From assembly GCA_946811695.1 (NCBI GenBank), contig OX328124.1, forward strand, positions 29,878,148 to 29,942,147: a stretch of 64,000 nt of DNA, given 5' to 3'. Positions 44,427-54,260 of this stretch are shown here, in pieces (position 1 is the stretch's first letter; every line of letters starts with the position of its first letter). A program made the position numbers and the translations under genes. Under the pieces are notes generated by a model, which made no database searches, was not told where the DNA came from, and worked only from the letters and a program-made list of their open reading frames with translations. This stretch comes from Gonocerus acuteangulatus. Taxonomy: Eukaryota > Arthropoda > Insecta > Hemiptera > Coreidae.

Positions 44427-46080
44427 TATATACAGGGTGTCCCGTAAATGTCTAGTCATATTGTGAGGGGTGATAGAGGACCCTTAGGGGAACCAAAAAT
44501 GTTCTATGACGATTTCCCGAATTCTCGCCCATAAGGGAGAAAACGTCGTTTTGTCGATTTTTCGAGACAAACCTGGTTTTTAAGAGAATAATCGTTGTAG
44601 CTCCGTCCCAGGTGGTACTACTAGAAAGGGAGTGAAATCAATCGAAAGCTGAGTACATTTACTATAAGACTAGTTGGGAGTAAACGTAAAAATAAATGAA
44701 TGTATGTATGTATATCTTACCAAAAGAAAGCTATTCTAAATTTCCTGATATTTTATTGATATTTCTTTCCAGCGTTACTCCTCAATGGGCAGGATCTGAG
44801 ATTTCCGGGTATCAGAAAAACTTCTTCATTTAACGAGCTTTCCATTCATGTATCACAACCCTGTTTTATTGAAGTATTTGAACGATTTAAGAACAAAAGT
44901 TTAAAAAAAAACATGGATCTGTGAAAAGAAAATTATATTTTTTTCTTCAGTTTATTCAAAAAGCTGAAGAGAAATATTTATTTTTATAAATGTTTACATA
45001 AATATTAAGTAAATATTTACTTAAAACAATAAAAAAAATTACTTCCACGAATATAAAAAAAATCCTAAAACAGTAAATGAATAAAATACACATTAACCTA
45101 AAAAATTATTATTTTTACCTATATCACGCGTTTGAACACATTTTTACAGGACTATGTACATCTTATTTTTGAGGGATAGAATTTTTAATTACCACAACAA
45201 AAACGCATGGGCTCACGAGAATCCCAGTGAGTTTCACAAGCATAGCAATCAGTATCAATTCAAGGTAAAGCATTTGTTTTCTAAATAAAAACCTATAAAA
45301 ATATGTTCAAATGCTTGATCTAGGTAAAAATAGTAATTTTTGAAGTTAATGTATGGTTGGGGTTCATTAATGGCCACCCCCTAGACCCATTATTAGTTAC
45401 TGTAATTAACAAATTGTGTATTTTATTTATTTACTGTTTTAGGAATTTTTTTTATATTCGTGGAAGTAATTTTTTTTATTGTTTTAAGTAAATATTTACT
45501 TAATATTTATGTAAACATTTATAAAAATAAATATTTCTCTTCAGCTTTTTGAATAAACTGAAGAAAAAAATATAATTTTCTTTTCACAGATCCATGTTTT
45601 TTTTTAAACTTTTGTTCTTAAATCGTTCAAATACTTCAATAACGCAGGATTGTGATACATGAATGGAAAGCTGGTTAAATGAAGAAGTTTTTCTGAAACC
45701 CGGAAATCTCAGATCTTGCCCATTGAGGAGTAACGCTGGAAAGAAATGTCAATAAAATATCAGGAAATTTAGAATAGCTTTCTTTTGGTAAGATATACAT
45801 ACATACATTCATTTATTTTTACGTTTACTCCCAACTAGTCTTATAGTAAATTTACTCAGCTTTCGATTGATTTCACTACCTTTCTAGTTGTACCACCTGG
45901 GACGGAGCTACAAAGATTATTCTCTTAAAAACCACGTTTGTCTCGAAAAATCGACAAAACGACGTTTTCTCCCTTATGGGCGAGAATTCGGGAAATCGTC
46001 ATAGAATATTTTTTGTTCCCCTAAGGGTCCTCTATCACCTCTCACAATATGACTAGACATTTACGGGACACCCTGTATAT
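44427..46080. mobile_element. Large foldback element with TACAGGGTGTCCC ends
   Basis: Left arm about 44427-45151, right arm about 45296-46080, inverted and closely similar over more than 650 bp; the right arm has about 65 bp extra near 45355-45410. Ends are TATATACAGGGTGTCCCGTA. TATAGTGTTA occurs at 44406-44415 and at 46079-46088 and may be a target-site duplication, though 15 bp separate the left copy from the arm. The spacer has a short Cys-rich minus-strand reading (DCYACETHWDSREPMRFCC) of unknown meaning. Superfamily unknown. Confidence 0.75.
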
Positions 46081-46139
46081 AGTGTTAATGAGAAGGTAAT
46101 ACATGTTGTAATTGTTTCTTGGATGTAACTACACTTCCT

Positions 46140-46300
46140 GTTGGTGCCCACTAGGTGCTAACTATAGGATATGTACATATATTCGGTGTTAGACGAGAAC
46201 AATTACACTTACTCACAGAACTTTCATTGTTTCTGACCTATGGTAGCCATTACTTGGACATAGTACTGCATATATACCACAAAATGCAAATTCAATTTTT
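46140..46300 (+). pseudogene. LINE C-terminal remnant
   Basis: The frame GVRREQLHLLTELSLFLTYG, SHYLDIVLHIYHKM aligns with the C-terminus of the LINE at 40640 (GREHLHIPTDLTVLLTDGSH). Upstream residues up to the zinc knuckle are unrecognisable. Confidence 0.6.
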
Positions 46301-46334
46301 GTTTTCAAATTACTTTTTTATCCTTTGGCTCCTT

Positions 46335-46508
46335 TTGATTTTCGGCGCTATGACTTCTAGGCCATTATCATCGACATCCATGGTGCAATAGGGAATTTTC
46401 TCAACGGCCCCTGAAGTGAAACAAAATTCTTGTTGCTGGCCGGACTTTAACCCCCATCTCCCGCATGAGAATCTAAGGCGTTAGCTACTAGACCACGGGG
46501 AGGCTCTA
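46335..46508 (-). mobile_element. SINE-C (reverse)
   Basis: Minus strand: CCCCGTGGTCTAGTAGCTAA (head with A box), GAGATGGGGGTTAAAGTCCG (B-box region), TTGAGAAAATTCCCTATTGC, ACCATGGATGTCGATGATAA, tail ATAGCGCCGAAAA. No poly(A) left. Confidence 0.7.
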
Positions 46509-46509
46509 T

Positions 46510-47078
46510 GTCGTCTTATTATTTATATTTATTTCCATTCTAACATTACTCTTAAACTACTTTTTTTTTTCTTTTTTTTTTTGAAGCCCATCGTCTAAAG
46601 AAGTCGACCTGCCATAAGCGGGGGGGGGGGAGACCCGCTGTTAAGCACCAACAATAAATAAATTAAAAACTCTTTGTTAATTATTATAGTTGTTGCTAGG
46701 TTGCTTTTGAGCTGTAACTTTCTCACTCGACTAGCCTTCATATTCTCATACTTATTACATTATTGGATTGAATGTTCCCCCGGGAGATAATGGCGGAAGT
46801 AAAGTTGGAAACTAAGTTGATAATGCTCTGGGAAGTACGTTTGAGCAAGTTTGATGCGAATTACCCTTAGAGCAATATATAGAGAGCACACAATAAATCT
46901 TGTTAGCAAGAATTTCTTAGGTAGCTTATAGGATTCCTAGAGACCACTCCCAGAATCCCCTTTGAAACTCCTTTCATCACGAACTACCTTCTGTTGCTAC
47001 TTCTGAATGAAAATCCATATTGTATAGATATATATAGCTGAAGTCTCTAGACTGAAAACTCTCTTAACCTAATGGAAA
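46510..47078. other. No gene; T and G runs
   Basis: A T-rich tract near 46561-46582 and a G10 run near 46620 are the only notable structures. Confidence 0.4.
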
Positions 47079-47747
47079 TCTATATACATAAAAATCATGT
47101 TTCTGTCTGTTTTTCTGTTTGTTTGTTCCTTATACAAATCTACACCGTTTGACCGATTTTGACCAAACTTGGAATAATGGTAGGTCTTGATACGAGAAAT
47201 CTCCTAGGCTAGGTCAAAAAAATCTACCAGCTGTCTGTCTGTATGTTTGTCCCTTATACAAATCCAGACCGTTCATCCGATTTCGACTAAACTCGGTACA
47301 CATGTAGATCTTAATCTGGGGAGTGTCGTAGGCTAAGTCAAAAACGTCTACCAGCTGTCTGTCTGTCTGTATGTTTGTCCCTTATACAAATCCACACCGT
47401 TCGTCCGATTTTGACAAAACTCGGTACACAGGTAGATCTTAATCTGGGGGGTGCCGTAGGCTAGGTCAAAAAAATCTACCAGCTGTCTGTCTGTATGTTT
47501 GTCCCTTATACGCATCCACACCGTTGGACCAATTTTTACGAAACTTGGTACACATTTATGTCTTGATACGGGGGGTGTTATAGGTTAGGTCAAAGTCGTC
47601 TAGGACTCACAGTTGGGAGGCCACGGGTTCATTACAGTTACAGATTCGTGTTATTAGATTTTAATAATACTTATTTGGTGTCTAATTTATTTAGGCTTTT
47701 CTATACGCAGAAAGAAGGCGTAGCATGGCACGCCGGGTAAGGGCTAG
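47079..47747 (+). mobile_element. Non-autonomous Helitron
   Basis: The 5' end TCTATATACATAAAAATCAT is the usual animal Helitron start, and the 3' end has a hairpin GGCGT-AGCATGGC-ACGCC followed by GGGTAAGGG and CTAG. It sits between A (47078) and T (47748), as Helitrons do, with no TSD. Inside are about four tandem units of about 125 bp (from 47101, 47229, 47357, 47481), each with TGTCTGTATGTTTGTCCCTT, ATACAAATCCACACCGTT and GATTTTGAC.AAACT.GGTA. No Rep/helicase frame, so it depends on an autonomous partner. Confidence 0.85.
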
Positions 47748-47896
47748 TAATTATTAAAAATTGACTTTATAGAATCCACTTATTCATTTACTAATGGAAA
47801 TATTATCTCAGTATTCAGGAATTAACTTTACATTGTTTTAATTATTTTTAGTGAGAATTTCGGGAAATAGTTTTCAATAGAACTCAATAGTTTTCA

Positions 47897-48269
47897 GTAA
47901 AGATGGAATGGTTGGGATTCGGCTAAAGAAACCTTAATACGATTTTTGTTTAAAAAAATCTATATTTAGGACGTTTCGGCTACTCTTCGGTAGCCTACGT
48001 CAGCTAAAATTACAAGAAAACAGAAATTAATACACAAAAAAAATTTATAATTGAGATAAGTAACAGAACTATAAATACACTAATACACTAACTTAAATTC
48101 TTAGAATGAGTAGAATGAAAATCAAAAGAAACATAACAAAAAAAGAAGAAAAAAGGCTATTATATTGAAGTATATATAATTAAGTAGGTGCTAATAGTAA
48201 CATTTATTATTTATAACAAAGAAACAATATAGTACATACCTATGGAAATGCCTGGAGGCAGAGGAAGAC
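47897..48269 (-). mobile_element. PLE-1 terminal fragment with 12-bp TSD
   Basis: CAATAGTTTTCA flanks it (47885-47896, 48270-48281). It corresponds to the reversed right terminal repeat plus the first bases of the coding 3' end (GGAGGCAGAGGAAGAC). The 3' tail is missing. It is more diverged than the other copies (for example CGTCAGC preceded by A rather than T). Confidence 0.8.
47974..48003 (-). ncRNA. Decayed hammerhead-like motif
   Basis: Minus strand CTGACGT (last core base changed), GGCTACCGAAGAGTAGCC stem preserved, GAAA. Confidence 0.35.
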
Positions 48270-48281
48270 CAATAGTTTTCA

Positions 48282-49854
48282 ATAGTAAGTGTATTTGTAC
48301 TTGATTCAGCAAAGTTTTGTACAACTATAGTCGTATCTCGATAGAGTTCTTTGTGTTTTTTGGGGGTTTTTAATATATGAAAACGTGATTAGCATGGGCC
48401 TATATCGGCAATAATTCCGGGGGGGCTGGGGCCATTTCCGGGGTAATAATAACAATTTAGACCTTGGAATAGTTTTGCGCAACTAAAATGCTATTACAGC
48501 TAAAATAAACTATTTTTTATAAACTATGTGATCTTATTTAATTTATTTTGAAGGGTTTTATGACACGTTTTGACCATCAAATCAATATTTCGGGGGGGGG
48601 GGGCTGCAGCATCCTCAGCCCCCCCTTAGAAATGAACATCATTTTCATATTGACAATTTCATCATCCTCTACGCAAAATCAAACATTTATAAACGCCTTC
48701 TTCTCCATTATAAAATAAAACTCATTAATTTATTTGCAGCTAAGAGTGACGACATAATACTCATCGAAGGTTACCTTCAGGTAAAACATTAACTACCTTA
48801 ACTGTATAAGAAGTCGTTCATAAACTAAAATTCTCTACATTTGATTTAAAGAGGAAGTTAAGGTTAGAGTTGAATAATAATACCTTAAAAAATCTTATAT
48901 GATTTTGAAGATTATTATTCAATTGTTTGATATTCTTCGGCATTCCAACGACTACAATAAACACAAAAAGTTTTGCTCTTTATATTTGTTTTATAAAACC
49001 CGCTAAGTCGGAAAAGCTTGGGTCATCCTGATTTTTTGGTCTGGACAAGGGGCATAGATACTGTGGTGTATTATGCTTTTTGTTATTTTTTAAATTATTA
49101 TTGTTGGTAGGTTTTTCAATTTCATTCATTTTAATTTCGATGTCCGGCACATTGGGTCACACTTAGAAATTGGGGTGGCAGCGAAAGTGTTAATGTACAG
49201 GTCGTTACTGCTGATAATGGAACATACCAAAATGATGGTTTCTTTCTTCTTAAATACAAACACATACACACTTTAGTGATCATGTTTTAAAACTACTATG
49301 TAAGTGTTTTGAAGAAATTTCCAACTTCTCATTCATGAATCTAAACTCAAAAGCCTTGGGAATGAATGGCCCGCCATGATAGTCGAGGGCCCCGCTGGAC
49401 TTGTGATGATATGTGCTTATTGGCTGTTACTATCGGTATTACTGGCTGGCTGTCTTGTAATAAAGAGAAAACTCATTTGTAGGGAGAATGTTGTATGATT
49501 TGTGTAGATGAATTGGCAGTGGGGGTTGATTGAGATATGAGCAGATAGTCGAAATCGGATCATCCTGGCAATAGGTTTGTGTCACTACACCCCGCGTTGC
49601 TGGATCATTAGTCAGTTAATCATAGCATTCAGTAATGCTACTCCATCAATGTAGTTTTCGCTCCTCGAGTAAGGTATAACTATTCTGGGGTGTCACAATC
49701 CTCCTGATTTGTTAGGTTATTGTAGATCCAACTTTTAGACGAATACCATCTTCAGTGTTCTCCACTAAATACAAACTCTTCTCATGATGGTCGAGAGTTG
49801 ACTCTAAAACTAATAAACGCTGTGAAGGTTTTGACCCTCTTTTCACATTTGAAT
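48282..49854. other. No gene; G-rich tracts
   Basis: G7-G12 runs at 48419-48426 and 48592-48603 with a matching C7 block downstream (CAGCCCCCCC near 48617) could fold together. No coding similarity. Confidence 0.4.
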
Positions 49855-50056
49855 GGGTCGGGGCAAAATAGTGCCAAGCAACATTTTTAATAAACCTCAG
49901 CTGCTATATGTTCAATATTATGTAGCATACAGAGCTTGTAGTCATATTTCAGTAGGATTTGCATCGTAGACTGATAGTCCCACATGATATCCAACTTACA
50001 GCAAGTACAATGAAGCTTTGTTAAAAATGATGATTGGCACTATTTTGCCCCGACCC
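49855..50056. mobile_element. Short TIR MITE, 202 bp
   Basis: Perfect 23-bp terminal inverted repeats beginning GGGTCGGGGCAAAATAGTGC. No transposase frame and no clear target-site duplication, so I do not assign a superfamily. Confidence 0.7.
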
Positions 50057-50165
50057 CTTCATTTATGAAAATGGACCTTCATCGTTCAGTCATGTCATTG
50101 AAGGGTTGCAAACCCGTACTAGCTATCCATAAAATTATTAAAACGCGAATAGTGACATTGATAGG

Positions 50166-50225
50166 TAATACTTTATTTATTCCAATTTTTCGATGAGTTT
50201 GTCGCCAATGTTGCGATGCTCAACA
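50166..50225 (-). mobile_element. LINE 3' tail relic (reverse)
   Basis: Minus strand TTGAGCATCGCAACATTGGC, GACAAACTC, then an A/T-rich end: similar to the LINE tail GCAACATTGCCGAATCG type. Confidence 0.35.
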
Positions 50226-50623
50226 ATGAAATAAAATAAATATTCCAATTTTATATATGTTGGAGAATTTCAAGAGGTACAATAGAAGGATTCATCTCTT
50301 GGGGAAAAGGTTAAGAAACGCTCTTAAAGGAAATGAACGTGGCTTTTTCGCTCAGAAATTCAATTTACTAGCCTGTTATTTTTTTTCTTTTTGTGTGTGT
50401 GTTCCATCTCTTCACCTATTTACCAAGGTATCATCTTCTCGACCACAGAACCCTTCTTTTTTCAATCCAAACATCTGGATATCACACTAACCTATATATA
50501 AATAATTTTTTGAAATAAATTGAAGAATATATTTTGGTAAATAATACTCAACTCAATGTTGATGAGCATTTTGTCCGCTCAATCTTAGTCCATTCATTTG
50601 TTTTTAATATTGTAGGAATTTAC

Positions 50624-50779
50624 AGCGCGGGGGGCTCTAACGAGTGAAATGCCGTTTCGAGTCCCGCTGTTGTAGTTTGACTTTATTCAGCGATGTACTC
50701 GCTGAAACTTCTCTCCAGATTTTCAGTATGGGATGCAACCAGTGGATAGCTCAGCGCTTGTGGCCTCGTTGCATATGCG

Positions 50780-50836
<57 letters not shown>

Positions 50837-50848
50837 AGAAGAAAAAAT
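50624..50848 (+). mobile_element. SINE-D with poly(A) and 8-bp TSD
   Basis: GAATTTAC is repeated at 50616-50623 and 50849-50856. B box GTTTCGAGTCCC near 50653, a body with CAGCGATGTACTCGCTGAAA, GTGGATAGCTCAGCGCTTGT, and a 3' A run of about 50 bases followed by GAAGAAGAAAAAAT. It resembles SINE-C in layout but differs in sequence. The frame read through the poly(A) is meaningless. Confidence 0.6.
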
Positions 50849-50889
50849 GAATTTACTCAAAATTTTATTTATTTTTAATAATAGTTCGA

Positions 50890-52670
50890 ATGCTATCTTA
50901 TATTTTACACACAGAAACGTACATTTGGATGTCCCCTATTTGTCTTCCTCTCATTAAGAGTAGGTTTTCCTACCCTGATATCAATGATCCTGACCATACA
51001 CTCCTTGTCTCTAGTCAACTGGACACTCCTCTTCAACTATCACTCCCTCCAAAAGCCTTTAATCCTAAAGAAATCCTGTATGCTATCCAACATCTTCCTC
51101 CAAAAAAAGCCCCTGGATATGACCTCATCACTTCCAAAATTCTTAATAAACTCCCGAAAAAAGCCATCCTCTTCCTAACTTACATATATAATGCCGTATT
51201 AAGAACGACATATTTCCCCATCCTGTGGAAATTTTCAGTTATCCGGATGATCCCAAAGCCTGGTAAACCTATTCATCAACCTTCATCCTATCGTCCCATC
51301 TCACTCCTTCCAATAATGGGCAAAATCTTTGAAAAACTCCTTCTCAAACGCCTTTATCCAATCCTGGATCCCATTATCCCATCCTCCCAGTTTGGGTTTC
51401 GCCATTCCCACTCCACTATTCACCAATGCCACCGTATCGTAGACAGCATATCCTCATCCTTCGAGAATAAGCAGTATTGCTCTGGGGTTTTCCTTGACGT
51501 AGCTCAGGCTTTCGATCGAGTGTGGCACCAGGGCTTGCTGTTTAAACTCAAAGAAATCCTACCTTCAACTTATTACCTTATAATGAAATCCTACCTCTCC
51601 GACCGTTTTTTTCCAGACATCCTATGGTACCTCATTATCTCCAATCTTCCCCCAACTTGCAGGTGTCCCACAAGGTGGAATTCTCAGTTCCGTACTATTC
51701 CTGGCTTATAAGGCTGATATCCCATCTCATCCTGAAACATCCATCCACATGTATGCTGATGACACTGCTATCCTTACTGTCAACCAAAATCCAATTCTTG
51801 CTTCTAATTCCCTCCAAGAACACCTGTGCCTACTTCAACCATGGCTAAATAAATGGAGAATCAAAGTAAATGCAGAAAAGTCTAGCCATGCAACTTTCAC
51901 ACTTCGTAAGTCAAGCTGCCCGCCAATAACCCTCCAAAACATTATAATCCCGCAGAAATAGCAAGTAAAATACTTAGGCCTGATACTAGACAAACGCTTA
52001 ACTTGGAAGCCACACATAACTCAGAAAAGACAGGAACTAAACAGACGTTTTAGACTTTTATCACGCTTATTAGACAAACGCTCAAAACTATCATTGACTA
52101 ACAAACGACTTATATACAATACCATACTCCGACCAATATGGACTTATGGACTAGAACTATGGGGTTCCACTAAACCTTCCAATTCCTACAGAATACAAAC
52201 AACACAATCCAAAATCCTTCGAAAAATATCCAATGCTCCTTACTATGTCTCGAACCTAACCCTCCATAATGACTTCAATATCCCCTTTATCCAATCCCTG
52301 GCCAAATCAGTCTATCAGAAGTTCCATTCCAATCTCCCAGGCCATCCAAATCCTTTGATAAATTCTCTATCCTCGTTCCAAAATCCACAAAATCCCCATA
52401 GAAGGCTGAAGCGGAGGTGGCCTAGAGACAATTTGCTTTAACATCTGCAGTGCACAAAGTGTGTTATATTTTCATTTAAAATTCTTTACAGTTGTTTCAT
52501 TATTATTTTATATTATCTTTTTATTTATTTTTTCTTTAATGCATTACTATTGTGGGTTTTGTAATTGTTCATATTCCGACATCAAGCCTCACAATGTCAT
52601 TATAACTGAACCAGCAATATTAATAGAAATATGTTAACTCATATTGTTGTAATAATCAATAATAATAATA

Positions 52671-52708
<38 letters not shown>
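50890..52708 (+). mobile_element. Jockey-clade LINE, 5'-truncated
   Basis: Begins in the linker before the reverse transcriptase and ends after a short 3' untranslated region with AATAATAATAATAATA and an A35 run (52674-52708). No target-site duplication could be paired. The endonuclease and ORF1 are missing. Confidence 0.8.
50905..52441 (+). pseudogene. Jockey-clade reverse transcriptase ORF2 fragment
   Basis: In order from 50890: LPPKKAPGYDLITSKIL (residues 69-85, RT motif 1), IPKPGKP..SSYRPISLLP (121-141), SSQFGFRHSHSTIHQ (165-179), GVFLDVAQAFDRVWHQGLL (199-217; first catalytic Asp), then a frameshift in the T run near 51606. The second segment has AGVPQGGILS and MYADDTAILT (catalytic YADD, 51749-51778), LNKWRIKVNAEKSSHATF, a TAG stop at 51959, VKYLGLILDKRLTWKPHI, and the C-terminal SKILRKISNAPYYVSN and VYQKFHSNLPGHPNPLI. 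There is no RNase H domain, as usual for Jockey. Two disruptions make it inactive, but it is otherwise well preserved, so insertion is fairly recent. Confidence 0.9.
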
Positions 52709-52709
<1 letters not shown>

Positions 52710-52710
<1 letters not shown>

Positions 52711-53214
52711 TTTTCCAAATTCCTAAAAAAACTGGAACATATTTCTCTTTTTGTGAAAATATTAGAATGTTGTTATTTTCTTGAAAATGCAATATTTTCC
52801 TGAGTACACTAGCTCTTCCTCTTCGACCGTAGGTGGTGCTGTCAAGATACCATTTTAATTTTACTTAATTCTTATTAGTAGCGTTGTGTTTTTTCGAATG
52901 GAATTAGCCTTTGGGCGTTTTTTAGGTAGGCCATTGACAAATATAATGTGGAGGTTGCGATGTGGGCTTCTCTTCAAGGATGTTTGAAGAGCTCCACCTT
53001 GTCTCTCTGAATGCCTACACAATGCGCATTCTTATGTAGTCTTTTGTTGTTTCTTCTCCATTTGCTTTACAATAGAAATAAAACATTCATGTTAATAGCC
53101 ATCAAGATTTTGTCTTACTCCTTCGCTTCTGCTGCAACAGTTTATGGAAATAGGACTGTACATCATTCATATCCTCCTCCCCTCCCCCGCACAAATGTGG
53201 ATATCTCGGACGTT
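52710..53214. other. No recognisable feature
   Basis: Nothing supported. Confidence 0.35.
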
Positions 53215-53256
53215 ATAGTCTTTGGCTTTTGACCGTGTCATCATTTTCTTTAGAAC

Positions 53257-53286
53257 GTTCGCCAGTCTTGCTACTGGCTTCCTCAG
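53257..53286 (-). ncRNA. Hammerhead-like motif (GAAC variant)
   Basis: Minus strand CTGAGGA, A, GCCAG-TAGCAAGA-CTGGC (five perfect pairs), GAAC, GTTC. Confidence 0.4.
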
Positions 53287-53313
53287 GGATAGGGAGAATG
53301 ATCCCCCCCCCCC

Positions 53314-53343
53314 CCGAGGAAGCCAGCAGCTTGACTGGTGAAA
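53314..53343 (+). ncRNA. Hammerhead-like motif (CCGAGGA variant)
   Basis: CCGAGGA (CTG changed to CCG), A, GCCAG...CTGGT (last pair G-U), GAAAC. Confidence 0.4.
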
Positions 53344-53516
53344 CTTTGGCAAAGAAAATAACGACACGGTTAATACCTGAAGACTATAGTGTTTGTCATG
53401 ACTTGGACCGTGAAAGACTACAAGTTCAAATATGAATATTCTTATAATACACATTGCATATTGCAAATGTTCTTATGTTTATGTCCTAAATCTAAACCAT
53501 ACCCTTGTCATCGAAA

Positions 53517-53520
<4 letters not shown>

Positions 53521-53587
<67 letters not shown>
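53521..53587. repeat. Poly(A), 67 bases
   Basis: Uninterrupted A run. The upstream sequence shows no SINE or LINE I can recognise, so the source is unclear. Confidence 0.95.
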
Positions 53588-53589
<2 letters not shown>

Positions 53590-53590
<1 letters not shown>

Positions 53591-54045
53591 GTCTGTAGGT
53601 ATTGATCCAAAATTCTTCCATCGTTATAGCTCAGCTGGAATGGACTGTCAATGTTGCGGCTAACCACACTTGTAACTCATCCCTCATTCGCACCGATCTA
53701 TTTATTACAAATAAAACATTGCATATACTAGACAAATCCAGGCTTTTCATCAACTCCCATGAGGGTGGTTCAAAACTAATACAAAGCCATAGTTTTATTT
53801 TATTATATATTTTCGCGAATCGTTATAGCAGTGAACAATTGGAAAATTGTTAACTAAGTTTTGAAAATTCTTGATTAATATAATTGTTATTATGTTTGCC
53901 TAGTTTGTCTTTGAGTTCGTCATTTATCTGTGACACATCGTAGTCTTGCTAAAGAACTTATATTTCTTTTGTCTTTAATATTTAAGATAATATTTTATTT
54001 TTATTTTTCTGATTCAATCAATTTGGTTTGAATGCCTACTTGTAG
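53590..54045. other. No recognisable feature
   Basis: Nothing supported. Confidence 0.35.
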
Positions 54046-54049
54046 TATA

Positions 54050-54260
54050 CTCCAGTCAGATGAAAAGAAAACTCTCTTTTGTTGTAGAAGGTGTATATAA
54101 TCGGGGTTCGGTCCTCTGTGAGACAAAACAGAACAAAAACAAAACAAAAATTGTTGACTTGTATATCTGGCAACGTTTCGGATTGACATTCAAGCCTTCC
54201 TCAGGACTGTAAATAGTTATAGATATGGTAAATAATGCAATATTCCTCCACATATGTTTC
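54050..54260 (-). mobile_element. Penelope-like terminal-repeat relic (family 5)
   Basis: Contains a hammerhead-like motif on the minus strand, followed (in that direction) by AACGTTGCCAGATATACAAG and an AC/A-rich stretch (TTGTTTTGTTTTTG). One arm only; no coding sequence. Confidence 0.45.
54176..54204 (-). ncRNA. Hammerhead-like motif
   Basis: Minus strand CTGAGGA, A, GGCTTGA-ATG-TCAATCC (six of seven pairs), GAAACGTTGCCAG. Confidence 0.45.

Larger units (their letters stand above)
53216..53386. mobile_element. Small foldback with hammerhead-like arms (family 4)
   Basis: TATAGTCTTTGGCTTTTGAC, CGTGTC at the left is inverted at 53362-53387 (GACACGGTTAATACC...GACTATA). The arms carry hammerhead-like motifs at 53257-53286 and 53314-53343, directed outwards. 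The centre contains a C13 run. Arms are about 75 bp and have diverged moderately. Confidence 0.6.

Noticed and set aside
48419..48625. G-quadruplex regulatory element
   Set aside because: G runs are single homopolymers without the four-tract spacing, and no gene lies nearby.
50644..50850. Lys-rich C-terminal peptide
   Set aside because: Translation of a SINE poly(A) tail.
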